Source: CAWUKT01 sp963923035
Lineage (GTDB): Bacteria > Bacteroidota > Bacteroidia > J057 > JADKCL01
Length of the DNA stretch: 29,824 bases
Reading direction: 5' to 3'
Assembly (NCBI GenBank): GCA_963923035.1
Contig: CAWUKT010000087.1
Coordinates: 1-29,824, forward strand
Below, in pieces: positions 9,295-16,616 of this stretch. Below the pieces are notes generated by a model, which was not told the DNA's origin, did not search any database, and was given only the letters and a program-made list of their open reading frames with translations. The first letter of the stretch is position 1. Every line of letters begins with the position of its first letter. Both the position numbers and the translations under genes were made by a program.

Positions 9295-10587
9295 CTAAAC
9301 CGGCGAGGCCGCCGATTGCCATTGCCCCTTGCAGAGGGTCCCCCAAACCTGCCCCTTCAGCGTCCGTCCCAGCACCGGGCTGAACGCACTCCGGGACCGG
9401 AAGTCTTTCCGTTCCGGGACCCAGGTCACGTCAGGGTCAAACCAGGTCAAATCGAGCGTGGCTCCCTCCCTGATCTGGGCCGGGGGAAGCCCCAGGATCT
9501 GCCGGGGACCCGAGGTCAGCAGCTCAATGGTACGGGCCAACGAGACGCCCGCCCCATCCAACGCGGTCCAGGCCGCAGCAAATGCGATGTCCAGGGTCGA
9601 AGCCCCGGGTTGCGCCTGGTAGAAGTCGTGCTTCTTTTCTTCGATGCTCTGGGGCTGGTGGCCCGAAGAGATCGCGTCCACGTGCCCGGCCGCAACGGCC
9701 TGGACCAAGGCCGACCGGTCCGCCGGGCTCCGCAAGGGCGGCCACAACTTCACATTGGGATCAAAGCCCTCGAGGTCCTCGTCCGACAACAACAGGTACA
9801 AGGCCGAGACCTCCGAACTGAGGTGGTCGGGATGCTGTTCCTTGGCCCGGGCGATCTGATCGATGGCCGTGGCCGTCGTGATCGGGCCGAGGTGGAGCCG
9901 GCCCGGGAAATAGTCCAGGACCTGGAGCGCCCGGTCGACCGAAAGCGTCTCGGCGAGGGCCGGAACACCCGGCAAGCCCAGCCGGGTCGCGGGGATGCCT
10001 TCCGCGACCTGCGCGGAACGGGCCATGCTGAGGTCCATCGGGAACTCCATCAGCAAGCCTTCAAATGCTTTGAGGTATTGGAGGCCACGGAGCAGCAAGC
10101 CCGTGGTTTGGGTCGGGTGGATGCCGTCGGTGAAGGCCACGGCCCCCGCCTGGTGCATGTCGTAGACCTCGGCGAGGTCATTGCCGGAGGCGCCTTCACT
10201 CAGGGCCCCGGTCGGCAGGATGCGGACCGGAAGCGATTCGGCGCGGGAGCGCAGCGCCTGAATGGAACCGCTGGTCTCCATCGGCGGGTGGGTATTCGGC
10301 ATCGTGACCACCGAAGTAAAGCCGCCATGGGCCGCCGCCGCCGCCAAACTGGCCAGGGTCTCCTTGTATTCTTCGCCCGGATCGGTCAGGTGGACCCGCA
10401 GGTCGACCCATCCCGGACTCAGGACACCGCCTTCCAGCAGTTCCCATTCCCCATCCACCTCCGACGACAAATCAGTGCCAATCTTCAGGATGGTTCCGTC
10501 TTCAATCAGGATGTCATAGTGGGTATCGCTCGAAAAACTCCCCCCGGGATCGATGATTCGGGTTTTTCGAAAGAAGAGTCGACTCAT
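9295..10587 (-). CDS. Dihydroorotase homologue, probably catalytically inactive
   Basis: Amidohydrolase-superfamily protein of 430 aa with clear dihydroorotase ancestry: GWVDLRVHLTDPG at 59-71, GGFTSVVTMPNT at 88-99, and VKLWPPLR near 278-285. Key residues of active enzymes are replaced. The first metal-ligand His of DxHxH is Arg64 and the substrate-binding Arg of the same motif is Thr68. The CEVTPHH segment has become SEVSALY, the second His of the HxxHxS motif is missing (LHLGPIT), and the catalytic Asp of the ATDHAP motif is Gly308 (ISSGHQP). It therefore resembles non-catalytic PyrC-prime proteins that support aspartate transcarbamoylase. It overlaps the BatA-domain gene by 4 bp (ATGA), so the two are translationally coupled. 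Confidence 0.85.
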   Translation of the reverse strand: MSRLFFRKTRIIDPGGSFSSDTHYDILIEDGTILKIGTDLSSEVDGEWELLEGGVLSPGWVDLRVHLTDPGEEYKETLASLAAAAAHGGFTSVVTMPNTHPPMETSGSIQALRSRAESLPVRILPTGALSEGASGNDLAEVYDMHQAGAVAFTDGIHPTQTTGLLLRGLQYLKAFEGLLMEFPMDLSMARSAQVAEGIPATRLGLPGVPALAETLSVDRALQVLDYFPGRLHLGPITTATAIDQIARAKEQHPDHLSSEVSALYLLLSDEDLEGFDPNVKLWPPLRSPADRSALVQAVAAGHVDAISSGHQPQSIEEKKHDFYQAQPGASTLDIAFAAAWTALDGAGVSLARTIELLTSGPRQILGLPPAQIREGATLDLTWFDPDVTWVPERKDFRSRSAFSPVLGRTLKGQVWGTLCKGQWQSAASPV

Positions 10588-12662
10588 GCGGGAACTGCGG
10601 TTTTTTCTTTGGTAAGGAGTAAAACGACCTCAATTAACAAAAATACCAGGCCCGCAATCAAAAAATATTTCCACAGCGGCAGGCCTTCACTCTGCAACTG
10701 GATCTGTTCGGCAAAGCGTCCCTCCACAGGTTCTGAGATCTGAAGCCCCTCGATTCCGGCATCGGCAAAGAAGTCCCGCAGCTCCTGCTCACTCAAAGAT
10801 TCCAGCGTGGACTCTTCATCCGGGACATTGAACGAAATCTTTTCCAGCAGGCGCTCATTCTGGACCAGGTCATAATTACCTTCGCTCAGTTCCTGGCGGT
10901 CGAACTTGAGGACGATATAACCGCTCTGGACAAATTGCTCGGGGATGATCTCGGTCCCGTCGTCCGCAATCATCTTGACCACGTCCTTCTCCTGCGTTTT
11001 GACCCGCTTATACCCTCCCCCACCGATGTCCATGTTCTGCTGGACCTGCTGCGCCTGGTTCATCATCCGGGACAATTGGACCATGATCGCAAGGCCGGAA
11101 CTCTTCAGGGTAAAATCACTCCAATCGTCGCCGGGGAAAAAGGCCATCGAGTAGAACAAGCCGCCCTGAGGGCGGGATTCGACGAGGATGGCATCCTGGT
11201 TTTCGAGGCGCAGGATGGTATTTTGGACGATGGTATTGGAAGGACGGAAGGGATAGTGCTGGAAAATGAGGGGCGCGTCGAATTTCCGTTGGTTCCGTTC
11301 CCCGACATAAACCCCTTCAAAGACGGGGTGATCCAGGTCCACCCCCGCCGCGAATTGCCCTTCTTCCCGCGCCACCTTCTCCCCAAACGTCCCCAGTTCC
11401 AGGGCCTGGAAAAAGCGGTTCGTCGACGGCAAATCCAGGGCCGGTCCGGGGAAGTACAAGATGCTCTTGCCCGACTGCAAATGCGCGATCAGCTTGTCCT
11501 GCAAGCCACTCGAGATGTCATTTTGCCCCACAAACACAATCGACTTGTACTGGTCCAGGTTCTCTTCTCCAAAGTCCTTGCCCGACACAAACTTCACATC
11601 GAATTGGCTCAGGACATCGCCCGACAGCATCAGGCGCAGGTTCGGCACCGGCGTTTCCTCCACCACCAACATCTTCTCCCGCTCCGGCACGAAATAGGTG
11701 AAGTAGCGGCGGTTGTCGAAATCCACCTCCGAGTCGTCCAGTTCGATATAGCCACTCTGCCAGCCCGCCGATTTCGGGATCAAGTTGACCTCAACCTCTT
11801 TGACCTCACCGGGTTCCAGGTCTTCGGTCGGCGCCGGGCGCTCCTGCCCGTTGATCACCACCCGCAGGCCCACCTTCTTCATCGGCTCGGGCGAATCGTT
11901 CACCACCTGAAGGTTCAAGGTGACCGGTTTGTCCTTCTCGACGATTTGGGTCGTCACCGCGTGGTCCTTGACAAAGGCATTGCGGAGCGAACGCGTGGAC
12001 AGGGGGATCAGATTGACGTCGATGCCCTCCGGCATCGGGTAAGACAGGGCACTGTCGGGGACCACCGTCGAACGTTGAAAGTCGCTGATGAAGTACAACG
12101 TGCGGCGGGTATTGGACGCATTGGAAAAAAAGTCGGGAACAATCGTCAACAGGTCCGGCAAGGAGCGAACATTCTGTTGAATGGGCAGGTTCTTCAACTC
12201 CTTGATCGCAGCCTGCTGCTCACCAAAGCTGAAGTTGACCTTGGGTTCCTGGGTCGTCATGACCAGGAACTCGTCGTTGCGGCCGTGGGCCCGAAGGATT
12301 TCCCGGCCGATCTTCTGAGCCTGGAGCCAGTAGCTCCCCTTGTCATTGGCCCCGCGCATCGAATAGCTGTTGTCAATGAGAAGCGCCACCGAGCTATTTC
12401 CCTGCACCACCCCCGTATTTTCATCCTGAATCACCGGATTGGCAAACACAAATACCAATGCGAGGATGGCCAGGCACCGCATCAACAGCAACAGCCATTG
12501 CCGGAGCCGCATCCGCTTCACCACCGTTTGCTTCACCTCCTTCACCAACGAGATGTCCGAGAACTGAACCCGCTTCGGCCGTTGGAAATTGAACAGGTGA
12601 ACGATAATGGGAATGGCCACCGCGAAAGCGGCCCAAAGGAATATGGGATTCAGGAAGGTCAT
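10584..12662 (-). CDS. BatA-domain, VWA-like membrane protein
   Basis: Inner-membrane protein of 692 aa. The N-terminus is the BatA/aerotolerance-type domain: a hydrophobic segment at about 7-24, a basic segment FQRPKRVQFSDI, then a second membrane segment at about 57-77. A von Willebrand A-like module follows with a MIDAS-type DNSYS at 97-101. A large beta-rich middle part looks CARDB/DUF-like (residues about 210-330), and a single membrane helix lies near the C-terminus (about 662-682) before a short basic tail. Most of the protein is expected on the periplasmic side. The role is unknown; Bat proteins were first linked to aerotolerance. It is followed by the dihydroorotase-like gene with a 4-bp overlap, a pairing I recall as common in Bacteroidota. 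Confidence 0.85.
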   Translation of the reverse strand: MTFLNPIFLWAAFAVAIPIIVHLFNFQRPKRVQFSDISLVKEVKQTVVKRMRLRQWLLLLMRCLAILALVFVFANPVIQDENTGVVQGNSSVALLIDNSYSMRGANDKGSYWLQAQKIGREILRAHGRNDEFLVMTTQEPKVNFSFGEQQAAIKELKNLPIQQNVRSLPDLLTIVPDFFSNASNTRRTLYFISDFQRSTVVPDSALSYPMPEGIDVNLIPLSTRSLRNAFVKDHAVTTQIVEKDKPVTLNLQVVNDSPEPMKKVGLRVVINGQERPAPTEDLEPGEVKEVEVNLIPKSAGWQSGYIELDDSEVDFDNRRYFTYFVPEREKMLVVEETPVPNLRLMLSGDVLSQFDVKFVSGKDFGEENLDQYKSIVFVGQNDISSGLQDKLIAHLQSGKSILYFPGPALDLPSTNRFFQALELGTFGEKVAREEGQFAAGVDLDHPVFEGVYVGERNQRKFDAPLIFQHYPFRPSNTIVQNTILRLENQDAILVESRPQGGLFYSMAFFPGDDWSDFTLKSSGLAIMVQLSRMMNQAQQVQQNMDIGGGGYKRVKTQEKDVVKMIADDGTEIIPEQFVQSGYIVLKFDRQELSEGNYDLVQNERLLEKISFNVPDEESTLESLSEQELRDFFADAGIEGLQISEPVEGRFAEQIQLQSEGLPLWKYFLIAGLVFLLIEVVLLLTKEKTAVPA

Positions 12663-12670
12663 GCAGGGGC

Positions 12671-12678
12671 CAAATTTA
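12671..12678 (-). promoter_or_regulatory. -7 box very close to the BatA-domain gene start
   Basis: Read on the minus strand this is TAAATTTG, a perfect match to TAnnTTTG. It ends only 8 bp before the ATG at 12662, so a transcript started from it would have a leader of a few bases at most. No good -33 element is seen. The match could be chance; function is inferred. Confidence 0.35.
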
Positions 12679-12749
12679 AAGAATAATGGGCGGTTTCCGG
12701 GAAGAAAAATGCGGAATGAAACCGGGGAGATAAATGGGTTCGTGGCATA

Positions 12750-12783
12750 GGGGAAAATCAGCGCTGAATAAACAGGTTTTCCC
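12750..12783. terminator. Weak inverted repeat downstream of radA
   Basis: GGGGAAAA at 12750-12757 faces TTTTCCC at 12777-12783, with a 10-bp palindrome TCAGCGCTGA (12758-12767) inside the loop. It lies about 35 bp beyond the radA stop and 90 bp upstream of the BatA-domain gene. It could attenuate or end radA transcripts, but it lacks a good T tract in the minus-strand direction. Confidence 0.25.
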
Positions 12784-12815
12784 TTTCTCTACGCTCCCCC
12801 CATTCAATTATTGGA

Positions 12816-14195
12816 TCAGGCCCCGGAAAACACCGACCGGAACACTTCGTCCAGCCGCGAATAGGCCCGGATCTTCAGTTGGGGAAACTTGTCCGCCATG
12901 CCCTTCGCCTGGCTCGAAGCAATGAATACTTCCTTGAAGCCCAGCTTGCTTGCCTCCGCCAACCGCGGCTCGATGCGCGTCACCGCGCGGATCTCACCGG
13001 TCAGGCCGACCTCCGCCGCAAAGACCATCGTCCGGGCCAGCGGCAGGTCCAGCATCGAACTCACCACCGCACAGATCAATCCCAGGTCGAGCGCCGGATC
13101 TTCCACCCGCAGCCCCCCGGCGATGTTCACGAACACGTCCTTTTGGCCCATGCGGAAATCGCAGCGCTTCTCCAGCACCGCCAACAGCATATTGAGGCGG
13201 CGCAAATCAAAGCCGGTGGCACTCCGCTGGGGCGTGCCGTAGGCCTGCGGGGTCACGAGGGCCTGCGTTTCGATCAGGAGGGGGCGCATCCCTTCCAGGG
13301 TGGCCGAGATGGCGACCCCGCTGAGGCTCGGGTCGCCGCTGGACAGGAAGATCTCACTGGGGTTGCGGACCTCTCGGAGTCCGGCCTGGTTCATTTCGTA
13401 GATGCCCAGTTCCAGGGTCGACCCGAAGCGGTTCTTGAGCGTCCGGACGATGCGGTAGCTGTGGTGGCGTTCCCCTTCAAATCGCAGCACCACGTCCACC
13501 ATGTGTTCCAGGACCTTGGGCCCGGCCAGGCTCCCTTCCTTGGTAATGTGGCCGATCAGGAAGACCGGTACCTGGTGTTCCTTGGCAAGGCGGATCAGGC
13601 GCTGGGCGCATTCACGGACCTGGGGGACCGAGCCCGCCGCCGATTCGAGTGTTTCGCTGTGGATGGTCTGGATCGAATCGATGACCAGCAGCTCCGGCTT
13701 GATCTGCTTGAAGTGGGCCAGGATCGTCTCCAAATTGGTTTCGGCCGCCACCAGCAGGGAATCGTTGTTGTGGGGAATCCGCCCCGCCCGCATCTTGATT
13801 TGCTTCTCCGATTCCTCCCCCGACACATACAGGACCTTCTTTCCGGTCACCTGCAAGGCCACCTGCAATAACAGGGTCGACTTGCCGATCCCGGGTTCGC
13901 CCCCGAGCAGGACCACGGAGCCCTCCACAATGCCGCCCCCGAGGACCCGGTTCAGTTCCTCGTCGGGCGTGACCAGCCGCTGCTCGCGGATGTCGTCGAT
14001 CTCGCCGAGCGGGCGCGGTTGGCGGGAAGACGTGGCCACCTGGCGTTGGACCCGGGCCGCTTTCTTGGCTGCCGTTTTCTCCACCACCTCTTCCACCAGG
14101 GAATTCCATTCGCCGCAGGCATCGCACTTGCCCTGCCACTTGGGGTACTCGGTTGCACAGTTGGAACAGATATAGATCGTTTTGAATTTGGCCAT
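12816..14195 (-). CDS. radA: DNA repair protein RadA
   Basis: RecA-like ATPase of 459 aa, the branch-migration helicase that processes recombination intermediates. The N-terminal zinc finger has Cys10, Cys13, Cys24 and Cys27. Walker A is GEPGIGKST at 99-107, and the RadA-specific KNRFG motif is at 254-258. The C-terminal third is the Lon-protease-like domain without a catalytic serine (around EKRCDFRMGQKDVFVNIAGG). Length and motif order are those of a complete, active protein. It is transcribed alone. Its upstream side opens into an 810-bp non-coding stretch full of inverted repeats. Confidence 0.97.
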   Translation of the reverse strand: MAKFKTIYICSNCATEYPKWQGKCDACGEWNSLVEEVVEKTAAKKAARVQRQVATSSRQPRPLGEIDDIREQRLVTPDEELNRVLGGGIVEGSVVLLGGEPGIGKSTLLLQVALQVTGKKVLYVSGEESEKQIKMRAGRIPHNNDSLLVAAETNLETILAHFKQIKPELLVIDSIQTIHSETLESAAGSVPQVRECAQRLIRLAKEHQVPVFLIGHITKEGSLAGPKVLEHMVDVVLRFEGERHHSYRIVRTLKNRFGSTLELGIYEMNQAGLREVRNPSEIFLSSGDPSLSGVAISATLEGMRPLLIETQALVTPQAYGTPQRSATGFDLRRLNMLLAVLEKRCDFRMGQKDVFVNIAGGLRVEDPALDLGLICAVVSSMLDLPLARTMVFAAEVGLTGEIRAVTRIEPRLAEASKLGFKEVFIASSQAKGMADKFPQLKIRAYSRLDEVFRSVFSGA

Positions 14196-14221
14196 GGTGG
14201 TAAAGGTGCGGGTTCAGAGAA

Positions 14222-14373
14222 GTGCAAATATGCACATTTTGGGGAGGAGGCAAGTCCTCCGAGCAGGCGGGCCCAATGACCGCTTGGTGGAAGCAAGTTC
14301 CACCCAAGCAAAAATGATGAATGGGCCCGTCCTATTTTTCCCGATCTGCTTTCGTGGAACTTAGTTCCACGAA
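14222..14373. repeat. Cluster of four hairpins with related sequences
   Basis: Four inverted repeats lie within 150 bp. GTGCA/TGCAC is at 14222-14226 and 14231-14235. GGAGG/CCTCC is at 14246-14250 and 14256-14260. GGTGGAA/TTCCACC is at 14286-14292 and 14298-14304, extended by CTT/AAG with one bulge and enclosed in an outer 8-bp stem CGGGCCCA (14268-14275) / TGGGCCCG (14322-14329). TTCGTGGAAC/GTTCCACGAA is at 14351-14360 and 14364-14373. The last two share the frame GTGGAA-nnnA-GTTCCAC, so they are probably members of one repeat family. REP-like origin is inferred. Confidence 0.7.
14225..14254 (-). promoter_or_regulatory. Weak candidate radA promoter
   Basis: Read on the minus strand, CTTG (14254-14251) is followed after 18 bp by CATATTTG (14232-14225), matching the Bacteroidota -7 box at seven of eight positions. 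It lies 30 bp before the radA start. The -33-like element is part of the small hairpin at 14246-14260. Spacing is reasonable, but the match is imperfect. Confidence 0.3.
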
Positions 14374-14489
14374 GAGCAATACGAATCGACAAGGCCATTT
14401 GCCCCACCAAATATTCCTTTGCATTTCGCCCATTCCCCCAAATAAACTAGCTGTTTTCTGAAACATCTTCAAATATAGGTGGGAGGTTC

Positions 14490-14760
14490 CAACGCGAAGG
14501 TAAATTAGCCCTACGCCGAGGCGAATTAATTTGGGTGCCGACCCGAATTAATTTGGGTCGAAGGTGAATTCGTCCAGCGCCGAGGTAAATTGTCCCAGCA
14601 CCAAGTCGAATTCATTTGGGTGCGCACCCAAATTCGCCCTACGGCGAGGCGAATGAATTCGGGTCCTGACCCAAATTCGCCCGGCGCCGAGGTAAATGAT
14701 CCCAGCGCCCAGTCGAATTCATTTACCCCTTGCCCCAAATGAATTCACCAAGGGGTTGGC
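14490..14760. repeat. Array of AT-rich palindromic boxes in GC-rich spacers
   Basis: About twelve boxes built on GAATT(C/A)ATTTGGGT or its reverse complement alternate with spacers such as GCGCCGAG. GAATTAATTTGGGT occurs twice exactly (14523-14536 and 14545-14558). A perfect 20-bp palindrome spans 14614-14633. A 10-bp near-perfect stem pairs 14655-14664 with 14669-14678. A perfect 10-bp stem pairs 14715-14724 with 14737-14746. GAATTC alone appears five times. Units are imperfect and irregularly spaced, which does not fit CRISPR. I do not recognise the element; a structured RNA, a multi-site protein-binding region or a decaying mobile repeat are possible. Confidence 0.75.
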
Positions 14761-14859
14761 CGAACGTAGCAACGAGCCGGCCGGATAAATTCAGCCACCT
14801 TACCCAAGTAGGCGGGAAGTAGGTCGAATCAGGGCGGCTCCCAAGGGACCGGAGGATCC

Positions 14860-14913
14860 GCAGTCGCTCCGCTCACGCGGGAGCTCCAACAATTGCTCCT
14901 CCTCCTGCCGCAG
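14860..14913. repeat. Dispersed repeat, copy 1 (inverted partner at 27811-27865)
   Basis: Positions 14860-14887 are an exact 28-bp reverse complement of 27838-27865. Similarity continues, more weakly, to 14913, ending in CCGCAG. Within the exact core, GCTCCGC and GCGGGAGC can pair across a TCAC loop with one bulge. The copy sits 95-150 bp before the GNAT start. Copy number in the genome cannot be judged from here. Confidence 0.75.
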
Positions 14914-15007
14914 TCCCCAAACCGGCCCCATATGATTCTTCTTTCGTAACAATTATTTCGCTTGCATATCTCCCCAAAAAACTCGTCTTTCGGCCGCATT
15001 TAGCAAC

Positions 15008-15679
15008 ATGATGAAGAATTATACCCTCCACGTAGCCAGCACCGTCCTGGAGCAGCGGGAAGTCTCCCAACTGCGCGTTGAAGCCTACCGGGTGGCCTAT
15101 GGGACCACCCTCAAATCCTTTGATTTTCTGCATTGGGACGCGAACGATGACTGGGGATGCGTGATGTATGTCCGCGACCAGGAAGGGACCGCCATCGCCA
15201 GCTTGCGGGGCATCCTCTTGTCCGAACAAGCTGCCCTTGAGCAGCTCTTTGATATACGATTGGACTTTGCTGTGCCCTGCCCTGTCGTGGCATTGGACCG
15301 GCTGGTAATCCTGCCCGCCCACCGCAAGAAGGGCCTGAGCAGCCTCTTCCGGTACCACCTGTATAGTGCTTCTGTCCATGCGCCCATCGGTTGCCTGGCC
15401 TTTACCATCAACGAAGGAGCCTCCCGGATCGCCATGCAAAAACAAATCGGCTTCCAGTTTGCCCCGGCCAGCACCGAGCACCGCGAACAAAGCCCCTACG
15501 ACAACCAGACCCGGGTCCTGTTTGCCCATCTCCCCCAGGCGGCTTGTGCCATGGCCACGGAGGTCGTCCGGGACCACATGCTGATTGATCCCGCCCAGGT
15601 CGCCCTGGCCCCCAACTTTTCCGCTACCCTCCAACAGTATCTTCAGATCGCGCCTTCCCCCGCCAATACACCCATTTAA
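15008..15679 (+). CDS. GNAT-fold acyltransferase, FeeM-like
   Basis: Protein of 223 aa with a GNAT acyltransferase core. VALDRLVILPAHRKKGLSS (95-112) matches beta-4 and the pyrophosphate-binding loop that grips acyl-CoA. MQKQIGFQF (143-151) matches the end of the fold. The early LRVEAYRVAYG segment (22-32) resembles the LRYxVY-type start of FeeM N-acyl amino acid synthases and autoinducer synthases. Substrate is unknown. The start could be either of two adjacent ATG codons. The formyltransferase gene begins 24 bp after its stop, so the two are probably one operon acting on one product. GNAT membership is fairly firm; FeeM affinity is tentative. Confidence 0.65.
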   Translation: MMKNYTLHVASTVLEQREVSQLRVEAYRVAYGTTLKSFDFLHWDANDDWGCVMYVRDQEGTAIASLRGILLSEQAALEQLFDIRLDFAVPCPVVALDRLVILPAHRKKGLSSLFRYHLYSASVHAPIGCLAFTINEGASRIAMQKQIGFQFAPASTEHREQSPYDNQTRVLFAHLPQAACAMATEVVRDHMLIDPAQVALAPNFSATLQQYLQIAPSPANTPI

Positions 15680-15703
15680 TTCCGTTTTCATGTAATTTAG
15701 GGC

Positions 15704-16597
15704 ATGAAGATCGCCCTCTTTTACGGCAATAGCCTGAGTACCCAGGTCCTGGCCAGTCGGCTCAGTGCCCGGCTCCATGCAATGGGTCACCAGCTGGTGC
15801 TGGTGCAGTCCCTCCGCTCCCTGCGGGGCGCATTCACCGAGGAACAGCAATGGCCCGAGGTCTACTTTCAGGTCTTCATGTTGGAAGAGCAGGTCTTCCC
15901 CTTCCTCGAACAACGGACGCCGCCGGAAGGCGTTCACGCCTGGTCGCCGGGCCATCTCCCCCGCCAGTTCGATGCGCCCAGCCAGACGGTCACCTCGGCC
16001 CAGCTGAACTCTCCGGAGATGCGGGACTTCCTCCGTGAACACGAAGTGGAAGGGGCGATTTCGGTTCGTTTTCCCTTTATTTTCAAGCCCCCGCTCATCG
16101 AGTTTTTCCAGCCCCGGGGCTTCTTTTGGAACCTGCATTCCTCGCACCTCCCCCAGTACGCCGGCTACTCTCCCTTCCGCTGGGTCTTGTTTCATCGGGA
16201 GTCCCAGACCTCCTTTACCCTCCACGAAATCACCCCGAAGATTGACTCCGGTCGGATCATCGCCCTCTGGCCGCAACCGATTGATCCGTCGATGGATTTG
16301 ATTTCGGCGTTTATGCCTCTGATCCCCACGACCGTGGACATGACCGCGGAGGCCGTTGCCCTGTTCGAGGCGGGAACCGAGATCCCTCCGCCCCCATCCT
16401 TGCCGGGTCCGCCGCGCTATTATTCCCGGCTCAAGCCGGAAGACCGGGACCGCATGGCCGCCACCGGGGTCCGCTTTGTGGACCGGGAGCGGCTGAAGGC
16501 CACGTATATGGAGTCCTTCAGTGTGCCGGGGACAGCGCACTGGGAAGCCTTCTCAGCATTACTGGACGTGGAGTTGATGGGGAAGGTATTTGAATAA
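15704..16597 (+). CDS. Formyltransferase-fold protein
   Basis: Protein of 297 aa with the 10-formyltetrahydrofolate-dependent transferase fold. The catalytic triad is intact: Asn143 and His145 in FFWNLHSSHLP, and Asp181 in KIDSGRI, with the linker QYAGYSPFRW typical of the SLLPxYRG/W region. It lacks the C-terminal RNA-binding domain of methionyl-tRNA formyltransferase, and its N-terminal part (about 45-110) is unlike Fmt or PurN. It may instead formylate an amino sugar, amino acid or other small amine. It follows the GNAT gene by 24 bp on the same strand and converges with the MlaF-like gene. Family membership is firm; the substrate is unknown. Confidence 0.75.
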   Translation: MKIALFYGNSLSTQVLASRLSARLHAMGHQLVLVQSLRSLRGAFTEEQQWPEVYFQVFMLEEQVFPFLEQRTPPEGVHAWSPGHLPRQFDAPSQTVTSAQLNSPEMRDFLREHEVEGAISVRFPFIFKPPLIEFFQPRGFFWNLHSSHLPQYAGYSPFRWVLFHRESQTSFTLHEITPKIDSGRIIALWPQPIDPSMDLISAFMPLIPTTVDMTAEAVALFEAGTEIPPPPSLPGPPRYYSRLKPEDRDRMAATGVRFVDRERLKATYMESFSVPGTAHWEAFSALLDVELMGKVFE

Positions 16598-16616
16598 GGA
16601 AGGGCCGGAGCTGCGG

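Larger units (their letters stand above)
14196..15007. other. 810-bp non-coding gap with dense inverted repeats
   Basis: This gap separates the divergent radA and GNAT genes. It holds three parts: small hairpins with GTGGAA/TTCCAC-type arms (14222-14373), an array of AT-rich palindromic boxes set in GC-rich spacers (about 14490-14760), and one copy of a dispersed repeat (14860-14913). The remaining 95 bp before the GNAT start are T- and C-rich and show no convincing promoter. A short minus-strand frame across the array (14526-14738) has repetitive, low-complexity translation and is not believed to be a gene. Confidence 0.8.

Noticed and set aside
9244..10743. 499-aa plus-strand frame opposite the dihydroorotase homologue
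   Set aside because: It is rich in R, G and Q with no motif, and lies wholly over a gene with clear family motifs and a coupled neighbour.
14526..14738. 70-aa minus-strand frame through the palindrome array
   Set aside because: The protein is only the translation of the repeats, with no start context or neighbour to support it.
14490..14760. Possible CRISPR array
   Set aside because: Repeats are imperfect, occur in both orientations, and are separated by similar short GC spacers rather than unique spacers of constant length. No cas genes are nearby.
14873..16540. 555-aa minus-strand frame opposite the GNAT and formyltransferase genes
   Set aside because: It spans two genes with clear motifs and crosses their intergenic gap. 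The translation has no family features.
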